64,000 nucleotides of DNA from Bufo bufo (Eukaryota; Chordata; Amphibia; Anura; Bufonidae): contig NC_053392.1 of assembly GCF_905171765.1 (NCBI RefSeq), forward strand, positions 101,978,220 through 102,042,219, in the 5' to 3' direction. Shown here piece by piece: positions 24,303-34,260 of this stretch (the first letter of the stretch is position 1; each line of letters opens with the position of its first letter). The notes beneath the pieces are model-generated. The model did no database searches. It was not told the origin of the DNA and was given only the letters and a program-made list of their open reading frames with translations. A program made the position numbers and the translations under genes.

Positions 24303-24846
24303 GCTGGGTTCAAATCACGTTTTTGTCTTAGGCCTCATGCACACGACCGTTGTTGTGTTCCGTGTCCGTTGTTCCGTTTTCCGTGATTTTCTGCGGACCC
24401 ATTGACTTTCAATGGGTCAGTTGAAAACTCGGATAATGCACCGTTTGTCATCCGCGTCCATGATCCGTGTTTCCAGTCCGTCAAAAAAATATGACCTGTC
24501 CTATTTTTTTCACAGACAACAGTTCGCGGACCTATTCAAGTCAATGGGTCCGTGAAAAAACACGGAGGCACACAAGATTGTTGTCTGCGTCCGTTTTTTT
24601 TCCTATCATTTGCAAGGCAAACTTGACTTTTTTTTCACTTTACTTCATGTCTGGTGATCCTCCAAAAATCAAGGAAGACACACGGAAACGGAACCCCGTT
24701 TTGCGGACCGTGAAAAAATACGTCGTGTGCATGAGGCCTTACAAAAGTATACACAAAAATAAACGGATGCCTCACAGGTTTGCATCCGTTTTTCCTAAAG
24801 TACAGTATATGTTAAACGTAGGCCAAAAACGTGATGTGAACCCAGC
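24303..24846. mobile_element. MITE with 23-bp inverted ends hosting another MITE
   Basis: GCTGGGTTCAAATCACGTTT at the left and its near-perfect complement ending CCCAGC at 24846 form the ends. Inside is Harbinger-like copy 5 (24331-24738), so the outer element is the older of the two. Without it the outer element is only about 135 bp. It contains an ACGGATGCC and GCATCCGTTTTT inverted pair. Confidence 0.7.
24331..24738. mobile_element. PIF/Harbinger-like MITE, copy 5 (nested)
   Basis: The ends GGCCTCATGCACACGACC and GTGTGCATGAGGCC are flanked by TTA at 24328-24330 and 24739-24741. This copy has the best-preserved termini of the six and an interior with CCCATTGACTTTCAATGGG. Confidence 0.85.
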
Positions 24847-26455
24847 CTTAGAATGAAAGAATAAGGGAAGGGAAAACTGTACAATTAAAAGGAGGCTCTA
24901 GGCCACCTCTAGCCTGGATACCAGATTAGATACAGTTGGGCATGGAGGTATAGAGGTTCTGTATAGTATCCTGCGGCACATTTGCACACAGGCGTTGCAG
25001 CTAGGCCTGTAGATCCTGCACACTCATAGGTTGCCAATCCTGGGGTCCCAGCTGGTCCCATAAATGCTTGTGTGTAAGAAATAACGAAGGCCATATATCA
25101 GGAATAGGGGGGGTGCAACCATGTCAAACAAAAAGCATTATTGTAATTGTCATACGGTAGTGGGGACCCTTGTATTGGAGCTTCAAGTTACACTTCTGGT
25201 ATAGCTTCTGTGAATGGTGAAAAAGGCTAGATTAATGTAAGGTACTCACTTTGAATTTGATATACTGTTGACTGGTTCTCTTTAACAGGACATGAAATAA
25301 GCTGCTCATGAACAAAACTGTACTATTGTGTCTGAATGGATGCAGTTCTGAAGAACAAGTGGATGTCTGGGACTGAGCAAGTTATAGGAGGTTCTTGGAT
25401 GCCCTAAAATAGCATCAGGAGTGCTCCAAGAATCGGGACACCTACCAATTGCAGGAACAGAGGAGCCAAGCTCTGCCCCCCTTTAGCTTTTGAATTAGAA
25501 GATTTATAAGTCTCTGATAGGAAGTCCATTGATGGGAGTTCCATAGAGTCATTCAGAATATGCTTCTCCTGCACAGCATGAAGGGTGGGTTTTCTCTACT
25601 AGGTAAAAATAGATCTTATAGAGGTGTCATATGCTGTACATCACACTTCAGGCCAGCCTTCAGACTTAGATGTATGGAGGTGTGTGTTGTTCCATAGGCA
25701 GTACCAGAGGAACCTTCATTGGGCCCAGACTCTTGCACAGTAATTGGTGGCATAGGTCAGCAGAAGACACCCTATTTGGCAGTGACTCTGGCGTCGACAC
25801 ACTTGGCACAGTTGAGTTCTAATGTGATGAAATGACCTATTATAGCTCATTAATGGTACATCTCGTGTGTGCTATAATACGGTATATGATACAAATGAAA
25901 GTAGACCTGAGGTTGTGTATAGATGGAGGGAGGGTCTCACAATAGTTTTTTCTGGTGGGCCCAAGGACCTATGCTACAGTACATGTGGACTCCATGTGTA
26001 AATGTGAGCATCCATATAGTTCAGTCTATGAGATTTCTTTTTCTCTAGGACAGAATGTAAAATGAGAACTTTTTAACCTGTGGAAAATCCTTTTAAGCCG
26101 AATAATTTGCTGGCAGTGAGCTGATCTGAGTGTCAGGCGCGGCGATACATTACACGTAGAGGGAGTTCTCTGCCTTCTGTTTGTGTGGCACTTTAGCACC
26201 ATCTTGTGTGAGATGAGGACGTTGTCACATACCATTTGGTATATAGACACCTTAAATCATCGTGACGGAGCATGGCAGTACCAAGATGCCACTTTGTTAG
26301 TTTTACCTTGGCAGATATTTTTTGTCTGCAACATGCAGATAACTGCATACTTTCAGAGAATTATGATTGATATGTAAAGTAGTGTGCAGGTTTTTGGGTC
26401 TGATCACCTCTAGAATGGGGAGGACTAGGGTGCAGATGACAGCTTGTGTTAGTGC
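24847..26455. other. No gene seen
   Basis: Apart from the dispersed repeat at 25134-25225, I see no terminal repeats, long frame or exon-like segment. Confidence 0.4.
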
Positions 26456-26640
26456 AGGGTTTCTCAACTCCGGTCCCCGGGACCCACCTACCAGTCATGT
26501 TTTCAGGATGTCCTTAGTATTGAGCAGGTGATATCATTAGTGTCTATTCATCAGGACTTACCACAGGTATTAATTCTGTGGGATATTCTCAAATCCTGAC
26601 CGGTAGGTGGGTCTCGAGGACCGGAGTTGAGAAACTCTGT
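26456..26640. repeat. Short foldback element of about 185 bp
   Basis: GGTTTCTCAACTCCGGTCC at the left matches the complement of GGACCGGAGTTGAGAAAC at the right. The GACCCACCTACC and GGTAGGTGGGTC blocks inside pair as well. It is a compact non-coding MITE with no clear target duplication. Confidence 0.7.
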
Positions 26641-26686
26641 GTTATTGGGATCTGCATTGATGGGGCAGTATGCCATAGTGAGGAAA

Positions 26687-26986
26687 GGGTGCATTCACAC
26701 GAACATGTGATGGCCGTGCTCCATGGGACATGTCCTAACTTTTGCGGAGCGGAGACAGAGACCTGGAAGCACCCAGAAACAGATGCCCTTCTGTGTCCAT
26801 GCTTCCATGCCATAAAAGATAGGACATGTCCTATCTTCAGCCACATCTTGCAGACCGCGGACCTATTGAAGTCAGTGGGTCCGCACCGGGATGCAGGATG
26901 CACATGCCCGATGCCTATGTTTTGTGGATCCGCCGTTTGCGGTCGGCAAAGCAGGCACTACCATCACACGTTTGTGTGGATGCACC
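26687..26986. mobile_element. PIF/Harbinger-like MITE, copy 6
   Basis: GGGTGCATTCACACGAACAT and the GTGTGGATGCACC end pair imperfectly. The interior (GCGGAGCGGAGACAGAG, GATAGGACATGTCCTATC) belongs to the same family. No matching 3-bp flank is visible, so this copy is older or has mutated ends. Confidence 0.65.
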
Positions 26987-27076
26987 ATTATACCGATGCT
27001 GACCAAAAATTCTGGAAAAGATGATCAGATTTGCACACCTTCATACAACCACACTTGTGGCAGGCTAGCAAAATGG

Positions 27077-27211
27077 CTTTTCTCGTTCATTCCATTGGGG
27101 GACACAGACCATGGGTATAGCTTAGAGATATTACTAGGAGGGACACTATGCAAAAAAGAAGCTCCTCCTCCTCGGGCTATACCCCCAGGCACCTCCAGGA
27201 GAACTTCAGTC
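27077..27211 (+). repeat. DIRS left inverted terminal repeat
   Basis: It starts CTTTTCTCGTTCATTCCATT and runs through GGGGGACACAGACCATGG and CTCCTCCTCCTCGGGC to AGAACTTCAGTC. It matches the complement of 32738-32874 almost throughout. In DIRS elements these repeats carry the promoter and template the circular intermediate. Confidence 0.9.
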
Positions 27212-28087
27212 TTTGCTTAGTGTCCGTCCAAGGAGGTTGACTCTTACTCTTCTCCTGTTTGTTATTTTCTGTTTTCAGATGGGGACGCAGGTCAGCATTG
27301 CGCTTTCCTGGCCCCTGTGGAGTGTCTGCCACTGTCTTCTGAAGGTTCCTGGCTACCTCCCATTCCCCCACAGAAGAAAAGTGGATCCAGGCTCGACATG
27401 TAAGCTCTGGCATCCCACCAGCTGCTGGGACACCTGCTGCCTACCCTCCCCAGAGCACTGCCCTCCCTTGGAGTCAGATGTCTGAAGAGGTGACTCCCTG
27501 CTGGTCTGGACATCGAGGGAGCATGCTGAGCAGATAAGTATTACCTGCTTCAATCTCCCTTCTCTCTCTCTTCCCTCCCCCCTATCTTCATGTCGTTTGT
27601 CTGGCACTCTGAGGCCGCCTGGGTGAGCTGAAAAAGGACCTGCTGGGGGCATTTTTTCCTAGGGGAAGGGGCCTTCCGGGTAGGGCTGATGATTCCCTAT
27701 CTTCATTTTTCCTACCTGCCTACAGCTCAAACGGCAGCTTAAGATCGGCAGAGACAGGACGCCTCTGCATAGGATTATTTCTGTTCCTTTAGACTGCGGC
27801 CGCTGCGCTCTCTGCAGCTCCCTGCCGGACCGCTCCGTCATTCATTAACCCCCGCTGCGCCGTACGGCTATGGGGTGTAGTTTGAATCGCGCGCGCGCTT
27901 TTTTCGCGCCGCAATGACGCGCTCAGGGGGCCGGAGCTTCGGCGTCCGGCCTGTTTTCTCCTTACTCCGGAGACTCTGCTGGATTGTGGCCGAGCAGCTC
28001 CTCAGTGACCGGAGACTTCTGCTGTTTGCCTGGGTGGTAGGAATTGCAGCAACCTGGTAGGAAATCTGATTTACATTGGAATCCATC

Positions 28088-29554
28088 ATGCCTAAACCTG
28101 GGGCCCCTAAGCCTTCCAAGGCTCCCTCTCAGGCTCCACTGGAGTCATGTAGGATATGCCTTAGGCCTTTTTCTGTCACTGGTTCTTGTGACTCATGCCC
28201 TGCTCCTATACTGGATCAGCCTCCTTCTCTTGCTCAGCCCGGTCCTCCCTCTGCCCCTGCGGAACCAGCGGTACCCGCCTGGGCCTCCGCCATGTCTAAT
28301 GCGGCAGCTGATCTGGCCTTAGTTGCCAAGGCAGCTATGTCCTTCATGGAGCGCATGGCGGCTACTACCCCTGTGGCAGCCACCACTCCATCTCCTCTCA
28401 GTGACTCTCACAGAGGGCGTCTGACTTCTAAAAGGCAGCGTGAGCGGCAGCATTCCTCCTCGGATGACTCCGCTTCTCCCCCTCGCCTTGAGGCATGCCC
28501 GGTTGACTCTCCCCCCCGCAGGGAGCGCAAATCCGAAGGGGAATTGTCCGGATCGGACGAAGTCACGGAGCGGGAACCCCTGCCTAAGCTTTCCACCATG
28601 GTAACCGAGTTGGTGGCAGCCGTCCGTGACACTTTTAATATACAAGGGGATTCTCCTCCCTCCACTAGTCGGGAGTTCTCCCTTTTTCCACCTAAGAAGC
28701 AGGAGTCCGCTGTGTTCCCTATTCATGAGGAATTCACTGCGGTCATATCAAAAGCTTGGGATCGTCCTAATCAAAAGTTTTCGGCCACCAAGCGTATGGA
28801 TACACTGTATCCTTTTCCAGCTGACTCAGTGGAAAAGTGGACTTCTTCCCCTAAGGTAGATCCTCCGGTGGCCAGGTTAGCTAAGAACACGGCCCTTCCC
28901 GTCCTAGACGGTTCCTCTCTGCAGGATGCGGTGGACAGACGTTTGGATTCACTTTCCAAGTCTATCTTCTCCCTGGCGGGCGCTTCCCTGCGACCGGCCT
29001 TCGCGTCAGCTTGGGTCGCCAGAGCCCTTACAATGTGGTTGCAGTGCCACCACCAGGATCTGTCAGAGCAGGACGCCTCGGCAGATACTCTGGATTTTAT
29101 CATTCAGATGTCTCAAGCTTCCAAATATCTCTGTGAGGCTTCAATGGACATCGGCTCCCTCTTTGCCCGTATTTCGGCCCTCTCTGTCATTCAGCGCAGG
29201 GAGGTCTGGCTGAAGGTGTGGGATGCTGATGCCTCATCTAAGCGTTCACTCGCTAACCTTCCCTTTGAAGGGTCCAGGCTCTTTGGGGCTCAACTAGATG
29301 AATTTATTTCGGCCGCAACTGGGGGCAAGAGCACTCATCTACCTCAGCCCAGGACCAAGCGTCCCTTTCGGTCTCGGCCTTCAGGTTTCCGGGGCCAGTC
29401 CTTTCGCCGCTTCTCCACTGCCAGGACGCCGTCGTCCTCATCGGCAGGGGGGTCCCAGGACTCCCGCAAGAAGCCTTTCTTCAAGCCCCAGCCTTCTTGG
29501 CGGCCTCGGGCGCAGTCAGCCCGTCCTCCTGCTCCCAAGCAACCCTCCGCATGA
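28088..29554 (+). CDS. DIRS gag-like protein (ORF1)
   Basis: I chose the ATG at 28088 rather than the upstream TTG in the same frame, giving 488 residues. The N terminus has a four-cysteine cluster (CRICLRPF, then GSCDSCP, about residues 18-36) that may bind zinc. A Ser/Pro-rich linker with acidic and basic patches follows, then a helical core around residues 180-410 (for example ASLRPAFASAWVARALTMWL). The tail is basic and Ser/Arg-rich (RPFRSRPSGFRGQSFRRFS). Vertebrate DIRS elements have a first ORF of this size taken to be a nucleocapsid-like protein. The 3' end overlaps the RT frame from 29298. No frameshift or stop is seen. Confidence 0.85.
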   Translation: MPKPGAPKPSKAPSQAPLESCRICLRPFSVTGSCDSCPAPILDQPPSLAQPGPPSAPAEPAVPAWASAMSNAAADLALVAKAAMSFMERMAATTPVAATTPSPLSDSHRGRLTSKRQRERQHSSSDDSASPPRLEACPVDSPPRRERKSEGELSGSDEVTEREPLPKLSTMVTELVAAVRDTFNIQGDSPPSTSREFSLFPPKKQESAVFPIHEEFTAVISKAWDRPNQKFSATKRMDTLYPFPADSVEKWTSSPKVDPPVARLAKNTALPVLDGSSLQDAVDRRLDSLSKSIFSLAGASLRPAFASAWVARALTMWLQCHHQDLSEQDASADTLDFIIQMSQASKYLCEASMDIGSLFARISALSVIQRREVWLKVWDADASSKRSLANLPFEGSRLFGAQLDEFISAATGGKSTHLPQPRTKRPFRSRPSGFRGQSFRRFSTARTPSSSSAGGSQDSRKKPFFKPQPSWRPRAQSARPPAPKQPSA

Positions 29555-31451
29555 AGGGGTGCCCCCACCCCTCGTGGTGGGGGGACGTCTGCTCTCCTTT
29601 CAACAAGTTTGGAGGGCTCACGTTCTGGACGCCTGGGCTCTGGAAGTGGTGACGTCCGGTTACAAGTTGGAGTTCGCGTCCAGTCCGCCGGAACGTTTTT
29701 TCCCTTCTCGCGTTCCGGGGGATCCGGCCAAGGCCTCGGATCTCTTTTTTGCGGTCTCCTCTCTTCTGGACCGTGGTGTCATTTCCCCCGTTCCCCCAGA
29801 AGAGCAAGGGACAGGTTTTTACTCAAACCTGTTCGTTGTTCCAAAGAAGGAGGGGTCAGTGCGTCCGATCTTGGATCTAAAACTTCTCAACAAGTTTCTA
29901 CGGGTGCGGAAGTTTCGCATGGAGTCCCTTCGCTCCGTTATTGCTTCTCTGAGTCCAGGAGAATTCCTCGCGTCTGTGGACATTCAAGACGCCTACTTGC
30001 ACGTCCCTATTGCAGAGTCCCACCATCGTTTTCTGCGCTTTGCCATAGGGGGGCGTCATTACCAGTTCGTCGCCCTACCTTTTGGGTTGGCGACCGCCCC
30101 TCGGGTTTTTACGAAGATTCTGGCGCCTCTCATGGCGCTTCTTCGCACCAGGGGCATCTCTTTGTTACCATACCTAGACGACATCTTGATAAAAGCTCAG
30201 TCTCTTCCACAGGCCGAGGACAGCGTCCAAATCACCGTTCAGTCCCTGGAACGGTTCGGGTGGCTGATCAATCTTCCCAAGTCCTCTCTTCACCCCTCCC
30301 AGAGACTCTCGTTCCTGGGGATTATCTTGGACACCTCGATTTCTCGGGTGTTTCTTCCGGATTCCAAGGTTTCCCAGATTCGACTGGCAGTGGTGTTTCT
30401 TCTACGCTCTCCACGTCCCACCATTCGGGAGTGCATGCGGGTGCTGGGCCTTATGGTCTCCTCTTTCGAGGCGATTCCGTACGCCCAATTTCACACTCGT
30501 CCGCTACAACAAATGATCCTTGCCCTCTGGAACAAGAGCCCTCGGGGTCTAGACACTCCTGTTCTTCTGTCCCGGCAAGTTCTAGCTTCTCTCCCTTGGT
30601 GGCAGTCTTCCCTCAACCTATCGTCAGGAAGGTCCTTCCTTCCGTTCTCCTGGACGGTAGTCACCACCGACGCCAGCCTCATCGGTTGGGGAGGTGTTCT
30701 CCGGAACCTCACAGTTCAGGGTGTCTGGTCGACGGAGGAGTCTCGTCTCCCGATAAACGTCTTGGAACTAAGGGCGATTTTCCACTCCCTCTCCCACTGG
30801 ACTCCTCTCCTTGCAACTCGCCCGGTGCGTGTTCAGTCGGACAATGCCACGGCTGTGGCTTATGTCAACCATCAGGGCGGGACCCGCAGTCGGGCAGTAA
30901 TGCAGGAAGTAGCAAGGATCCTCTTATGGGCGGAGTCGCATGTTCCAGTATTGTCGGCAGTGTATATCCCGGGAGTCGACAATTGGACGGCGGATTTTCT
31001 GAGTCGCACCAGGGTGGATCCGGGAGAATGGTCTCTCCATCCGGAGGTTTTCGAGGACATCTGCAACCGATGGGGCCGTCCGGACGTAGATTTGATGGCT
31101 TCCCGGCTCAACCACAAGGTGCCGGTGTATCTAGCCCGCGCTCGAGACCCGCGGGCGGACGGGGTAGACGCGCTGGTAGCTCCATGGCAGCGGTTCAGCC
31201 TCCTTTACGTCTTCCCTCCGATTCCTCTGTTGCCGAAGGTGCTGCGCAAGATAGAGGCGGAGGGGATACCAACCATTCTCGTCGCCCCGGATTGGCCTCG
31301 CCGCGCCTGGTTCTCCAGCGTCGCTCGTATGTTGGTCGACGTTCCGTGGCCGTTACCCGACAGAGAGGATCTCCTGTCTCAGGGGCCACTCTTCCACCAG
31401 AATTCACGGCAGCTGCGTTTAACGGCGTGGCTGTTGAGACCTCCATCCTAA
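29298..31451 (+). CDS. DIRS reverse transcriptase / RNase H (ORF2)
   Basis: The 717-codon frame is open from an ATG inside ORF1. That start is uncertain, since the first 100 residues or so overlap ORF1 and look unconstrained. The RT domain shows RPILDLKLLNKFL, then FLASVDIQDAYLHVPI with the first catalytic Asp, then LPFGLATAPRVFTKIL, then PYLDDILI at about residues 291-298 with the catalytic Asp pair. RNase H follows with TTDASLIGWGG, NVLELRAI and QSDNATAVAYVNHQGG. The C-terminal part (PDVDLMASRLNHKVPVYLAR, LVAPDWPRRAWFSSV) fits the methyltransferase-like domain reported in DIRS polyproteins. It copies element RNA into DNA. It overlaps the recombinase frame at its end. Confidence 0.92.
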   Translation: MNLFRPQLGARALIYLSPGPSVPFGLGLQVSGASPFAASPLPGRRRPHRQGGPRTPARSLSSSPSLLGGLGRSQPVLLLPSNPPHEGVPPPLVVGGRLLSFQQVWRAHVLDAWALEVVTSGYKLEFASSPPERFFPSRVPGDPAKASDLFFAVSSLLDRGVISPVPPEEQGTGFYSNLFVVPKKEGSVRPILDLKLLNKFLRVRKFRMESLRSVIASLSPGEFLASVDIQDAYLHVPIAESHHRFLRFAIGGRHYQFVALPFGLATAPRVFTKILAPLMALLRTRGISLLPYLDDILIKAQSLPQAEDSVQITVQSLERFGWLINLPKSSLHPSQRLSFLGIILDTSISRVFLPDSKVSQIRLAVVFLLRSPRPTIRECMRVLGLMVSSFEAIPYAQFHTRPLQQMILALWNKSPRGLDTPVLLSRQVLASLPWWQSSLNLSSGRSFLPFSWTVVTTDASLIGWGGVLRNLTVQGVWSTEESRLPINVLELRAIFHSLSHWTPLLATRPVRVQSDNATAVAYVNHQGGTRSRAVMQEVARILLWAESHVPVLSAVYIPGVDNWTADFLSRTRVDPGEWSLHPEVFEDICNRWGRPDVDLMASRLNHKVPVYLARARDPRADGVDALVAPWQRFSLLYVFPPIPLLPKVLRKIEAEGIPTILVAPDWPRRAWFSSVARMLVDVPWPLPDREDLLSQGPLFHQNSRQLRLTAWLLRPPS

Positions 31452-32467
31452 GGAAGAGAGGCTTCTCTGATGCGGTGGTGAGAACCATGATCAGGGCTCG
31501 GAAGCCGGCTTCTTCACGGATCTATTATCGCACCTGGAAGGCCTTCCTGGTTTTTTGTGAGAAGTCGGGCTACCCGCCCCTACGTTTCTCTGTCCCAGTG
31601 GTGCTGTCCTTTCTCCAATCCGGCCTTGACATGGGTCTGTCGCTCAGTTCTTTGAAGGGTCAGGTTTCTGCTTTGGCTATCTTTTTTCAGAAGTCCATTG
31701 CCTTTTTGAGACCTGTGAAAACCTTCCTGCAGGGGGTGGCGCATTCTGTTCCCCCGTATGTGCCTCCCTTGCCCCCCTGGGATCTCAACTTGGTTCTGCG
31801 CGCCTTTCAGTCGGCGCCTTTTGAGCCTCTGAGGGAGATCTCTCTGGTTTTACTCACCTGGAAGGTAGTTTTTCTGGTGGCCATAACCTCCATCAGGCGA
31901 GTTTCGGAGCTGGCCGCACTTTCCTGCCGAGAACCTTTTCTGGTCTTTCACCAGGATAAGGTGGTGCTCAGACCGGTGCCTTCTTTTTTGCCCAAGGTGG
32001 TTTCTCCCTTCCACCTTAACGAAGATCTTGTCCTGCCCTCTTTTTGTCCTTCTCCGGCGAACCCCAAGGAATGCGCTCTCCACTCTCTGGACGTCGTCAG
32101 GGCTCTGAAGGTGTACCTGGGGGCTACTGCCTCCTTCCGGCGTTCAGACTCTCTCTTTGTGATTCCTGAAGGGTCTCGTAAGGGCCTGGCGGCTTCCAAG
32201 GTCACCGTGGCGCGGTGGATCCGTTCCGCTATTGCTGCGGCCTATCGCGCTCGTGGCCAGGTTCCGCCGTCACGGATTACTGCTCACTCCACAAGGGCAG
32301 TGGGAGCTTCCTGGGCTAGACGCAATCGCGCATCAGTTTCCCAGTTGTGTAAGGCGGCCACTTGGTCGTCCTTACATACTTTCACAAAGTTTTATCAGCT
32401 ACACTCTCTGGCCTCGGCTGATGCTGTTTTTGGGCGCAGGGTATTGCAGGCTGTGGTTCCTGTTTAA
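31184..32467 (+). CDS. DIRS tyrosine recombinase (ORF3)
   Basis: I took the ATG at 31184 as a plausible start, giving 427 residues; the frame is open upstream to 29609, so the true start is unproven. Residues read SRIYYRTWKAFLVFCEKSGY (core-binding domain), then LVAITSIRRVSELAAL with the first catalytic Arg at about 31895-31900. ITAHSTRAVGASWARR gives the His-x-x-Arg pair at about 32278-32325. WSSLHTFTKFYQL gives the nucleophile Tyr at 32393-32395. All catalytic positions expected for a phage-integrase fold are present. In DIRS elements this enzyme, not a DDE integrase, inserts the circular DNA. It overlaps the RT frame by 268 bases. Confidence 0.9.
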   Translation: MAAVQPPLRLPSDSSVAEGAAQDRGGGDTNHSRRPGLASPRLVLQRRSYVGRRSVAVTRQRGSPVSGATLPPEFTAAAFNGVAVETSILRKRGFSDAVVRTMIRARKPASSRIYYRTWKAFLVFCEKSGYPPLRFSVPVVLSFLQSGLDMGLSLSSLKGQVSALAIFFQKSIAFLRPVKTFLQGVAHSVPPYVPPLPPWDLNLVLRAFQSAPFEPLREISLVLLTWKVVFLVAITSIRRVSELAALSCREPFLVFHQDKVVLRPVPSFLPKVVSPFHLNEDLVLPSFCPSPANPKECALHSLDVVRALKVYLGATASFRRSDSLFVIPEGSRKGLAASKVTVARWIRSAIAAAYRARGQVPPSRITAHSTRAVGASWARRNRASVSQLCKAATWSSLHTFTKFYQLHSLASADAVFGRRVLQAVVPV

Positions 32468-32533
32468 CTGCGGGACGTTTATTCCAGGCGGTGTTGGGTT
32501 TGTTTCTTGTTCCCACCCCATGGACTGCTTTGG

Positions 32534-32650
32534 GACGTCCCATGGTCTGTGTCCCCCAATGGAATGAACGAGAAAAGGAGATTTTTGTGAAACTCACCTG
32601 TAAAATCTTTTTCTCGTCTTTTCCATTGGGGGACACAGCTCCCGCCCCTT
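32534..32650. repeat. DIRS internal complementary region
   Basis: Reading left to right, it holds the complement of the left repeat's outer end (CCAATGGAATGAACGAGAAA), then the complement of the right end (GGAGATTTTTGTGAAACTCA). It then holds the complement of more inner right-repeat sequence up to CCATTGGGGGACACAG. Such a junction copy allows the linear RNA to template a closed circle in the DIRS replication model. Confidence 0.88.
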
Positions 32651-32737
32651 TTTTTATGGTTTTCGCCTTATGGTGTGCGGTGTGATGGTTTCCATTGTGT
32701 TTTATTTCCGTTCTCCTTCTCCTACTGCTTTTGCAAC

Positions 32738-32910
32738 GACTGAAGTTCTCCTGGAGGTGCCTGGGGGTATAGCCCGAGGAGGAGGAGCTTCTTTTTTTGC
32801 ATAGTGTCCCTCCTAGTAATATCTCTAAGCTATACCCATGGTCTGTGTCCCCCAATGGAAAAGACGAGAAAAAGATTTTACAGGTGAGTTTCACAAAAAT
32901 CTCCTTTTCT
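32738..32910 (-). repeat. DIRS right inverted terminal repeat
   Basis: The reverse complement of the left repeat is extended by about 36 bases (ATTTTACAGGTGAGTTTCAC and onward) that are absent from the left copy. Those bases are represented in the internal complementary region. Unequal outer ends of this kind are usual in DIRS elements. Confidence 0.88.
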
Positions 32911-33835
32911 TGCTGGTAGTATCTCTGCAGTGTGAGACGCAATTACACTGGCCATAGGTGTTAGTTCAGCTATTCCATGGCTTATCCATGCAGAATCCAT
33001 GAGAAGAATGAGCATCTTCATTCTTCTTACATTTTTTTTAATTTCTTTATTCTTTCCAAAACATGTGAATTGCATATAAAATACTGCGGGCACTACATTG
33101 TATGCATGTTGTTAGTGGCAAAATCATTATCCAGTACTGAATGTCTGAACAGACACACATTTAGGCCGGGTTCACATCTTTACTTTTAAGTCCGGCACTC
33201 TGTTCTGGTGGAGGGACAGACTGCTGAAGCCCACTGTATCCCGATCACTGTAATAGGATCCAGTGGGGATCCTGCCACTTTCCAGCATGTATGGCTGCTT
33301 TCAGCCGGACAAAAAATTCTGCCTGTAGTATTTTTTTTTAATCTGTCTGAAAGCTATTGTCTGATAGGTGCGGGTCCCACCGCTGGGAACGCTGAGAACA
33401 GGGGCGGGAAAGTGGTGGCTGGAGGACCCTGGGTCCCCAATAGGAGTGAATGGGAGTACACCGCACATGTGCGGCCACCGCTCCCATTCACTTCTATGTG
33501 CCCGACGGAAATAGCCAAGCCAGCACAGCTATTTTCGGTGACCTCATAGTAATAAATGGAGGGCAGCTGCACATGTGCAGTGCTCCCTCCACTACTTTCA
33601 GGCCTCCATTTCGGGACCCGCACCTATCAGACAATGGGGGCATATGCTAGCGATATGCCCCCATTGTCTGATATGGGAAGACCCCTTTGAAATCCTAATC
33701 AGTAAAGCATGTAAACCTGTTAGTTAATTAAAATTGGCAAGAAAATGTTAATTTACCTTTTTAATGGTTTTCAGTGTCTTTTGTCACGTGATATCACTAT
33801 GAAAAGTCTTACACAGTTCCTTTTAGTTACATCCG
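32911..33835. other. No gene; foldback fragments
   Basis: About 33355-33685 contains CTATTGTCTGATAGGTGCGG and its complement near 33625-33640, followed by a local hairpin with ATGGGGGCATATG and CATATGCCCCCAT. These are parts of a decayed MITE. About 33164-33300 starts GGCCGGGTTCACATCT, like other short frog repeats. Confidence 0.45.
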
Positions 33836-34260
33836 TAGATCTGAACAACTGATGTGGCCTGATGAACCTGGCTGACCTGTTACACGTGCACTCGGCAGCT
33901 GAAGGCATCTGTGTTGGTCCCATGTTCATATGTGCCTGCATTGCTGAGAAAAATGATGTTTTAATATATGCAAATGAGCCCCTAGGAGCAAAGGGGGCGT
34001 TGCCGTTACACCTAGAGGCTCTGCTCTCTCTGCAACTGCCGTGCCCTCTCCACTTGGACAGGGCCAGGCAGTGAAAATGTGATCTAAGTGCAAAGTACAA
34101 AGTCTCATTTCCATATACTAAAACATTTTTCTCAGCAATGCGGGCACATATGAACATGGGACCAACACAGATGCCTTCAGCTGCCAAGTGCACATGTTCC
34201 CCCTGTTCTGTAGATCTGTTCTACTTCCAGCTCTTAACAAGATCTTAAAGAGGTTTTCTG
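33836..34260. mobile_element. Foldback repeat, family shared with 37.8 kb
   Basis: The GCAGCTGAAGGCATCTGTGT and CCCATGTTCATATGTGCC segments on the left (33895-33945) recur in reverse complement at about 34137-34195. A second member of the family lies at 37796-38315. The interior carries CTAGAGGCTCTGCTCTCTCT. It is non-coding. Confidence 0.75.

Larger units (their letters stand above)
27077..32910 (+). mobile_element. Complete DIRS-type tyrosine-recombinase retrotransposon
   Basis: The element has inverted terminal repeats (27077-27211 and 32738-32910). An internal complementary region (32534-32650) carries, next to each other, the complements of both outer ends. Three plus-strand frames lie between: gag-like, RT/RNase H and tyrosine recombinase. 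This is the DIRS architecture; such elements integrate by recombinase as a circle and leave no target duplication, and none is visible here. All three frames are open and catalytic motifs are intact, so this is a young copy. It lies in sense orientation upstream of the SH3 exon, probably within an intron. Confidence 0.93.
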
